NCBI GenBank assembly: GCA_038234715.1
Contig: JBBQTD010000058.1
Coordinates: forward strand, 1-19,137
Direction of reading: 5' to 3'
Length of the DNA: 19,137 bases
From: SZAS-103 sp038234715
GTDB taxonomy: Bacteria; Pseudomonadota; Gammaproteobacteria; Xanthomonadales; Xanthomonadaceae
Made by a program: the position numbers and the translations under genes. How positions within the stretch are numbered: the stretch's first letter is position 1; each line of letters opens with the position of its first letter. Shown piece by piece: positions 15,245 to 19,137 of this stretch. The notes beneath the pieces are model-generated. The model did no database searches, had not been told where the DNA came from, and saw only the letters and a program-made list of their open reading frames with translations.

Positions 15245-16152
15245 CGACCATGCGTCCGACCAAAACCGCCATTGCGCGTTCCCGGGCCAAGCGTCCGCTG
15301 CCCTCGCGTTTGATCGTTGCTGCCTGCATCGCTGCGAGCGTGCTCGCCGCAAGCGTGTCGGCACAGTCGCGCCCAAGCCTTGCCGACCGGGTCGCGGCGC
15401 TCGAAGCGCGTTTGCAGCAGAACCAGACCGAACAATCGGTCGAGCAGCTCAATCGCATTGCGCAGCTTGAGTCCGACGTGAAGGCATTGCGCAGCCTGAT
15501 CGAGCAGATGCAGAACGCGAACGAGGAGCTCAAGCAGCGCGACAAGGCACAGTACACCGACTTGGACAGTCGCCTGGCGCGTATCGAGAATGCCGCTCCG
15601 CCTTCCGCGACCGCAATCAAGCCCGTGCCACCGCACGCGCCGGTTCCCTTGCCACCGCGCGTTGCACCGCCGGTTGGGGTCGTGGTCGCTCCGGCTTCCT
15701 CCACGCCGACGGGAGCGGCAGCAGCGGCAACAACAACTGCAACCGCGCCGGGCAATCCGGCGGGCGAGCAGGCTGCCTACGATGCGGCGCTGGCAGCGGT
15801 TCGCGCCGATCAGTACGCCGATTCCGCGAAACGCTTCAACATCTTCGTGCAGCAATATCCGGACAGCCCGCTGGCAGCCAACGCGTACTACTGGATGGGC
15901 GAGTCGTACTACGTCACGCAGAACTACCAGCTTGCGCTGGAGGCGTTCAAGACCGTCGTCACGCGTTTCCCTGCCTCGCCGAAGACACCAGGCGCCCTGT
16001 TGAAACTCGGCTACAGCCAGGATGGCCTCAAGCAGCGCGATGCGGCGCAGGCGACCTTGCGCGACGTGATCCAGAAATATCCGAACACCGATGAAGCCGG
16101 CCAGGCCCAGAGCCGGCTGCGTGCGATGAGCATGGACACCGGCGGTGGCTGA
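15241..16152 (+). CDS. cpoB: Cell division coordinator CpoB (YbgF)
   Basis: 303 residues from GTG 15241, which overlaps the pal stop as GTGA; ATG 15250 is in frame and only three codons later, so either start is possible. A basic N-region and hydrophobic stretch (LPSRLIVAACIAASVLAASVSA) form a signal peptide cut near AQS, so the protein is periplasmic. A coiled coil follows (LADRVAALEARLQQNQ through about residue 120), then a Pro/Ala/Thr-rich linker. The C-terminal domain has three TPR units, seen in YADSAKRFNIFVQQYPDSPLA, NYQLALEAFKTVVTRFPASPKT and RDAAQATLRDVIQKYPNTDEA. CpoB links PBP1B activity with the Tol machine during septation. It is the last tol-pal gene, overlapping queE by 8 bp. 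Confidence 0.94.
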   Translation: MTTMRPTKTAIARSRAKRPLPSRLIVAACIAASVLAASVSAQSRPSLADRVAALEARLQQNQTEQSVEQLNRIAQLESDVKALRSLIEQMQNANEELKQRDKAQYTDLDSRLARIENAAPPSATAIKPVPPHAPVPLPPRVAPPVGVVVAPASSTPTGAAAAATTTATAPGNPAGEQAAYDAALAAVRADQYADSAKRFNIFVQQYPDSPLAANAYYWMGESYYVTQNYQLALEAFKTVVTRFPASPKTPGALLKLGYSQDGLKQRDAAQATLRDVIQKYPNTDEAGQAQSRLRAMSMDTGGG

Positions 16153-16855
16153 GGCGGATGTCGCCGAATCCGACCGCACGACCGACGCAAACCGCAGCAT
16201 GGACGACGCGAAGCACGCCCGGCTGCGACTGACCGAGATTTTCCATTCTCTGCAGGGCGAGGCGCGCAGCGTTGGCTGGCCGACCGTCTTCGTGCGCCTG
16301 ACCGGTTGCCCCCTGCGCTGCGGCTATTGCGATACCGTCTACGCGTTCCATGGCGGCCAGTGGTGGGAGATCGATGCGATCGTCGACGAAGTCGCAAGGC
16401 ATGGCGCACGGCACGTCTGCGTGACCGGTGGCGAGCCGCTCGCGCAGAAGCGCTGCATCGAATTGCTAGCGCGACTGTGCGATGCCGGCTTCGAGGTGTC
16501 GCTGGAAACCTCGGGCGCGCTCGATATCGGAGCGGTCGATGCGCGAGTCTCGCGCGTCATGGACCTGAAGACGCCCGGATCGGGCGAGCAGTCGCGCAAC
16601 CGTCTGGAGAATATCGCGCTGCTGAACGCACACGATCAGGTCAAGTTCGTGCTTTGCGATCGCGCCGATTACGACTGGGCACGCGAAATGCTGCGCGAAC
16701 ACAACCTGTCCGCACGCAGCGACGTCTTGTTCTCGCCAAGTTACGGCCAGCTGCAGCCACGCGAACTCGCGGAATGGATGCTCGCCGATCGCGTCCCGGC
16801 GCGCTTCCAGTTGCAGCTCCACAAGATCCTGTGGGGCGAGGAGATTGGGCGATGA
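16145..16855 (+). CDS. queE: 7-carboxy-7-deazaguanine synthase QueE
   Basis: 236 residues from GTG 16145; ATG 16199 in frame would give 218. The conserved region starts at RLRLTEIFHSLQGEA, so both fit, and neither has a good ribosome binding site. QueE is a radical SAM enzyme turning 6-carboxytetrahydropterin into 7-carboxy-7-deazaguanine, on the path to preQ0 and queuosine. The cluster-binding motif is C55-x3-C59-x2-C62 (GCPLRCGYCD), and the SAM-binding GGEP motif is VTGGEPLAQ (95-98). SLETSGA and DLKTPGSGE are further family blocks, and the end LQLHKILWGEE matches the Xanthomonas-type protein as I recall it. Its stop opens a 57-codon bridging frame to queC (ATGA at 16852). Confidence 0.94.
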   Translation: MAEADVAESDRTTDANRSMDDAKHARLRLTEIFHSLQGEARSVGWPTVFVRLTGCPLRCGYCDTVYAFHGGQWWEIDAIVDEVARHGARHVCVTGGEPLAQKRCIELLARLCDAGFEVSLETSGALDIGAVDARVSRVMDLKTPGSGEQSRNRLENIALLNAHDQVKFVLCDRADYDWAREMLREHNLSARSDVLFSPSYGQLQPRELAEWMLADRVPARFQLQLHKILWGEEIGR

Positions 16856-17025
16856 GGATGATCCGTTCCCATGTCCGATCATTGGTTCGTGGTGCCCCAT
16901 CCCGGTTCGTCGCGGTCGATCACGCGAGTTGCCATGCAAGGCCAGTCGCGCCGAACAGCGCCCGCACAAAGATGTGCGGGCCGGCGCCAAACACCAAGGA
17001 TGGTTGCTCGCGAGGAAGTCGATGA
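16852..17025 (+). other. 57-codon bridging open frame between queE and queC
   Basis: ATG 16852 overlaps the queE stop (ATGA at 16852-16855). The frame stays open for 57 codons (starting MRMIRSHVRSLVRG, rich in Arg, Ser, Ala) and its TGA at 17023-17025 overlaps the queC ATG (ATGA at 17022). The product resembles no family I recognise. A strong stem-loop lies inside it. It could be a small protein gene, but the exact end-to-end overlaps and the matching shorter cases elsewhere in the window make a coupling role as likely. Confidence 0.4.
16948..16987 (+). other. Strong two-part stem-loop in the queE-queC gap
   Basis: Inner stem GCCCGCAC (16960-16967) with GTGCGGGC (16974-16981), 8 perfect pairs with loop AAAGAT. 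An outer stem GCGCCG (16948-16953) with CGGCGC (16982-16987) adds 6 pairs, leaving a left bulge AACAGC. No T-run follows, so it is not a canonical terminator. It does not look like a known preQ1 riboswitch class. It may shape expression of queC. Confidence 0.55.
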
Positions 17026-17705
17026 AGCCCGCTGTCGTCCTCGTCTCCGGCGGGATGGATTCCGCGGTCGCGCTGGCGCTCGCGCGCGAAGCGGGGTTCG
17101 CAACCTACGCGCTCAGCATCGCTTACGGCCAGCGCCACTCTTCCGAGCTCGCCGCCGCGGCGCGCAACGCGCAGTCGCTCGGCGCGGTCGAGCACAAGGT
17201 CGTCATCGTGGACCTGCGCAGCATCGGGGGTTCGGCGCTCACCGCCGACATCGCGGTGCCCGAACACGCCCGCGGCGAGGCTATCGACGCCGGAATCCCG
17301 ATCACCTACGTCCCCGCGCGCAACACGATCATGCTGTCGATCGCGCTGGGTTGGGCCGAGGCTCTCGGTGCCGCGGACATCTGGTGCGGTGTCAACGCGG
17401 TCGATTATTCCGGCTACCCCGATTGCCGTCCGGAATTCATCGCGGCGTTCGAAGCCCTTGCGAATCTCGCCACGAAGTGCGGCGTGGAAGGAGCCGGGAT
17501 CCGCGTGCATGCGCCGCTGATGCGCATGGGCAAGGACGCAATCGTTCGCGCAGGCGTGCGCCTCGGCGTCGACTTCGCGCAGACCGTTTCGTGCTATCAG
17601 GCCGACCGGGAAGGTCGCGCCTGTCGCCGCTGTGACGCATGCCTGCTGCGCGCTGCCGGATTCGACGGCGCGGGCGTTCCAGACCCGACGCGGTATCGCG
17701 ACTGA
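17022..17705 (+). CDS. queC: 7-cyano-7-deazaguanine synthase QueC
   Basis: 227 residues, the usual QueC size. It is an ATP-dependent enzyme that converts 7-carboxy-7-deazaguanine to preQ0 using ammonia, the step after QueE. The PP-loop SGGMDS (9-14) binds ATP; SIAYGQRH, YVPARNTIMLSIALGWAE and VDYSGYPDCRPEFI are family blocks. Four cysteines near the C-terminus (C191, C201, C204, C207 in CYQADREGRACRRCDAC) form the structural zinc site. The frame is open further upstream, but MKPAVVLVSGGMDS is the conserved start and CGAGGAAG at 17010-17017 gives a good ribosome binding site for ATG 17022. Confidence 0.97.
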   Translation: MKPAVVLVSGGMDSAVALALAREAGFATYALSIAYGQRHSSELAAAARNAQSLGAVEHKVVIVDLRSIGGSALTADIAVPEHARGEAIDAGIPITYVPARNTIMLSIALGWAEALGAADIWCGVNAVDYSGYPDCRPEFIAAFEALANLATKCGVEGAGIRVHAPLMRMGKDAIVRAGVRLGVDFAQTVSCYQADREGRACRRCDACLLRAAGFDGAGVPDPTRYRD

Positions 17706-17716
17706 GCGCGGTCGGC

Positions 17717-17722
17717 TAGAAT
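17717..17722 (+). promoter_or_regulatory. Possible -10 box downstream of queC (TAGAAT)
   Basis: GGCTAGAATGCGCG has a good sigma70 -10 core 12 bp after the queC stop. The -35 region (about 17694-17699) is poor. It might drive the tRNA-Lys precursor or a short RNA across 17729-17854. Confidence 0.3.
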
Positions 17723-17781
17723 GCGCGTCCGGCGTGGGATTGGTTTGGTATGGAATCCGGCAAGCCAACCTTCATCCCGTG

Positions 17782-17808
17782 CCTTCTCCCGCCACCAACG
17801 GGCGAAGG
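17782..17808. repeat. Imperfect hairpin between queC and tRNA-Lys (REP-like or terminator)
   Basis: CCTTC-T-CCCG (17782-17791) faces CGGG-C-GAAGG (17799-17808) across a 7-nt loop CCACCAA: nine pairs with one mismatch. It lacks a T-run. It resembles the CCTTCTCCCG...CGGGAGAAGG intergenic repeats I recall from Xanthomonadaceae genomes, so a dispersed REP-like element is as likely as a terminator for queC. The rest of 17706-17854 holds no gene I can support. Confidence 0.45.
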
Positions 17809-17854
17809 GCAAGACGTCGCGCTGCGCACGGCTTCAGTTTCTCGTAAACGTTTT

Positions 17855-17930
17855 GGGTCGTTAGCTCAGTCGGTAGAGCATCGGACTTTTAATCCGCTGG
17901 TCCCGAGTTCGAATCTCGGACGACCCACCA
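17855..17930 (+). tRNA. tRNA-Lys (anticodon TTT)
   Basis: 76 nt including an encoded CCA. Acceptor stem GGGTCGT pairs with ACGACCC. The D arm reads AGCTCAGTCGGTAGAGC, the anticodon loop CTTTTAA gives anticodon TTT, and the T arm is CCGAG-TTCGAAT-CTCGG. Very close to E. coli tRNA-Lys. The top pair of the anticodon stem (27-43) is T opposite C, a mismatch, while the four pairs below it are normal. A tyrosine integrase gene starts 85 bases after the 3' end, so this tRNA is the probable integration site of a mobile element. Confidence 0.97.
17908..17930 (+). other. Probable integration (att) core in the tRNA 3' end
   Basis: Tyrosine integrases next to tRNA genes usually recombine within the T-arm to 3'-end segment, which the element duplicates to keep the tRNA intact. 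Only one copy is in the window; the partner copy, if any, lies beyond the right edge. Exact limits cannot be set from here. Confidence 0.35.
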
Positions 17931-17977
17931 ATGAAATCAATAACTTAAATCTTCTGATTGCAGTTGAATTATTCGGC

Positions 17978-17997
17978 CGGTACAGTTTCGGTACAGT
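17978..17997 (+). repeat. Direct repeats CGGTACAGT with 11-bp period before the integrase
   Basis: CGGTACAGT occurs at 17978-17986 and 17989-17997, separated by TT, so the copies repeat every 11 bp, about one helical turn. They lie in the AT-richer strip (17931-18014) between tRNA-Lys and the integrase start. Position and phasing suit arm-type integrase or excisionase binding sites; that role is inferred. Confidence 0.5.
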
Positions 17998-18014
17998 AGC
18001 GAAACGGAACCGCC

Positions 18015-19112
18015 ATGGCAACCCTCGTAAAGACGCCTTCTGGAACTTGGAAAGCGCTTATTCGCAAACAAGGTTGGCCCTCGACAGCGAAGACTTTTCG
18101 CACCAAGCGCGATGCCGAAGACTGGTCGCGCCGCACCGAGGACGAAATGGTGCGTGGGGTTTACATCGAGAGGTCCGCATCGGAACGGATGACCTTTGGC
18201 ACGGCGATTGATCGCTATCTCGCCGAAGTTTCGACCGTAAAAAAAACCAGCACCCAGCGTTCCGAAAAGCCTCGCGCCGAACCACTGCGCGCTTTTTTTG
18301 GAAAGTACTCGATGGCTGCGATCACGCCAGATCTTGTCGCTAGATATCGCGACCAACGTCTTGCCACGCCATCCAAGCGCGTGCATCGAGTCATCGGCAA
18401 ACCCAGCAATCTGAGCCGCAATACTGTGCGCCTCGAATTGGCTTTGCTCAGCCATGTCTTCGTCACTGCTATCAAAGAATGGCGATTGGGGCTTACCCAC
18501 AATCCAGTGGGCGGAATACGTAAGCCATCTCCGGGTGAGAGTCGCGATCGGCGCCTGAGCACTGGAGAGGAGGCGAAGCTCCTCAAAGCTGTGACGTGCT
18601 ATTCCAACCCGATGCTCGGATGGATCTTCAATGTCGCGCTGGAGACCGGTATGCGCTCCAGTGAAATCACGAACCTTCGACTGCGCCAGGTTGAAATCGA
18701 TCGGCGGGTAGTCCGCTTGTCCGTGACCAAGAACGATAGTGCACGTACCGTCCCGTTGACGAAGCAAGCCGCTGAGACGTTTGCGGATGCGCTGGCCAAC
18801 CCAGCGCGCCCAGACGATTGCGACCTCATATTCTTCGGTGACCCAGGCCGCAAGGGCATCCGAAAACCTTATGCCTTCACCAAGGCCTGGAACGAAATCA
18901 AGTTGTCGCTCGGACTTCTCGACCTGCATTTCCATGACCTACGACACGAAGCGGTAAGTCGCTTGGTAGAAGCTGGATTCAGCGATCAGGAAGTCTCCGC
19001 AATCAGCGGACACAAATCGATGCAGATGTTGAAGCGCTACACCCACTTACGCGCCGAGGATCTCGTGGAACGCCTGGACCGGGTCAAGAAACGGACGCTT
19101 CCGGCGGCGTAG
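18015..19112 (+). CDS. Tyrosine recombinase/phage-type integrase
   Basis: 365 residues. It catalyses site-specific integration and excision of a mobile element, here probably at tRNA-Lys. An N-terminal arm-DNA-binding-like part (GTWKALIRKQGWPSTAKTF, about 10-55) is followed by a SAM-like core-binding domain (about 60-165) and the catalytic domain. All expected active residues are present: R214 (ALETGMRSSEI), K239 (VTKND), H307 and R310 (LHFHDLRHEA), H333 (ISGHKS) and nucleophile Y342 (RYTHL). The gene therefore looks intact. Base composition is lower in GC than its neighbours, and an A8 run (18239-18246) and a T7 run (18293-18299) occur, both unusual for this genome and consistent with horizontal origin. 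No ribosome binding site stands out before ATG 18015. The element it serves lies beyond the window. Confidence 0.95.
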   Translation: MATLVKTPSGTWKALIRKQGWPSTAKTFRTKRDAEDWSRRTEDEMVRGVYIERSASERMTFGTAIDRYLAEVSTVKKTSTQRSEKPRAEPLRAFFGKYSMAAITPDLVARYRDQRLATPSKRVHRVIGKPSNLSRNTVRLELALLSHVFVTAIKEWRLGLTHNPVGGIRKPSPGESRDRRLSTGEEAKLLKAVTCYSNPMLGWIFNVALETGMRSSEITNLRLRQVEIDRRVVRLSVTKNDSARTVPLTKQAAETFADALANPARPDDCDLIFFGDPGRKGIRKPYAFTKAWNEIKLSLGLLDLHFHDLRHEAVSRLVEAGFSDQEVSAISGHKSMQMLKRYTHLRAEDLVERLDRVKKRTLPAA

Positions 19113-19137
19113 TGCAATGACCAGTCGATGCAGATCG

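Noticed and set aside
16856..17021. preQ1 riboswitch upstream of queC
   Set aside because: The hairpin there lacks the A-rich tail and pseudoknot layout of class I and does not resemble the other classes as I know them; queE-queC sit mid-operon.
17750..18211. 153-codon frame across tRNA-Lys into the integrase start
   Set aside because: It runs through a functional tRNA and the integrase N-terminus in another frame; no family resemblance.
17937..18935. 332-codon - strand frame opposite the integrase
   Set aside because: Antisense to an intact integrase with all catalytic residues; no recognisable motif.
19017..19135. TCGATGCAGAT at 19017-19027 and again at 19125-19135
   Set aside because: An 11-bp identical pair is striking, but one copy is inside integrase codons (near the active-site Tyr) and the other at the window edge; without the right-hand sequence it cannot be told from chance.
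19117..19137. Possible gene start after the integrase (ATG at 19117)
   Set aside because: Only seven codons are visible and no ribosome binding site is clear.
1..19137. CRISPR array, toxin-antitoxin pair, restriction or other defence genes, insertion sequence
   Set aside because: No spaced repeats, transposase or defence-type domains are visible on either strand; the only mobility gene is the integrase at the right edge.

Overview
The window is GC-rich, densely coded and, apart from its right end, a conserved housekeeping block with every gene on the + strand. The gene order (aspS, yebC, ruvC-ruvA-kup-ruvB, ybgC-tolQRAB-pal-cpoB, queE-queC, tRNA-Lys) and details such as the MGRGPSIE start of YebC point to a gammaproteobacterium of the Xanthomonadales/Lysobacterales group, perhaps Rhodanobacteraceae-like. 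This placement comes from recalled gene order and protein similarity, not from a search.

Layout. Positions 84-494 hold an FmdB-type zinc-ribbon protein with a long disordered tail. Positions 581-3500 hold aspartyl-tRNA synthetase followed by a GNAT acetyltransferase and a small alpha/beta hydrolase, joined by ATGA and GTGA overlaps. Positions 3552-5515 hold yebC, ruvC and ruvA. Positions 5538-9392 hold two tandem Kup potassium transporters inserted between ruvA and ruvB. Positions 9573-16152 run from ruvB through ybgC and the whole Tol-Pal envelope system to cpoB. Positions 16145-17705 hold queE and queC for preQ0/queuosine synthesis. A tRNA-Lys(TTT) lies at 17855-17930. Immediately 3' of it is a complete tyrosine integrase (18015-19112), so the right edge looks like the start of an integrated element that extends beyond the window.

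How the genes work together. RuvABC processes Holliday junctions. TolQRA-TolB-Pal-CpoB links the inner membrane, peptidoglycan and outer membrane during division, and YbgC is its customary operon partner. QueE makes 7-carboxy-7-deazaguanine, which QueC converts to preQ0. The Kup pair imports potassium.

I see no clearly new multi-gene system. The most unusual signal is at the gene junctions. Besides five direct ATGA/GTGA overlaps, five of the twelve positive-length gaps are exactly spanned by an open mini-frame. Each starts on the upstream stop (ATGA or GTGA) and stops on the downstream start (again ATGA or GTGA): yebC-ruvC (30 codons), ruvC-ruvA (11), ybgC-tolQ (3), tolQ-tolR (30) and queE-queC (57). 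This may be a translational-coupling device or a way to keep gaps covered by ribosomes, and it deserves a genome-wide test. The integrase/tRNA-Lys junction, with its 11-bp-spaced direct repeats, is the other accessory signal.
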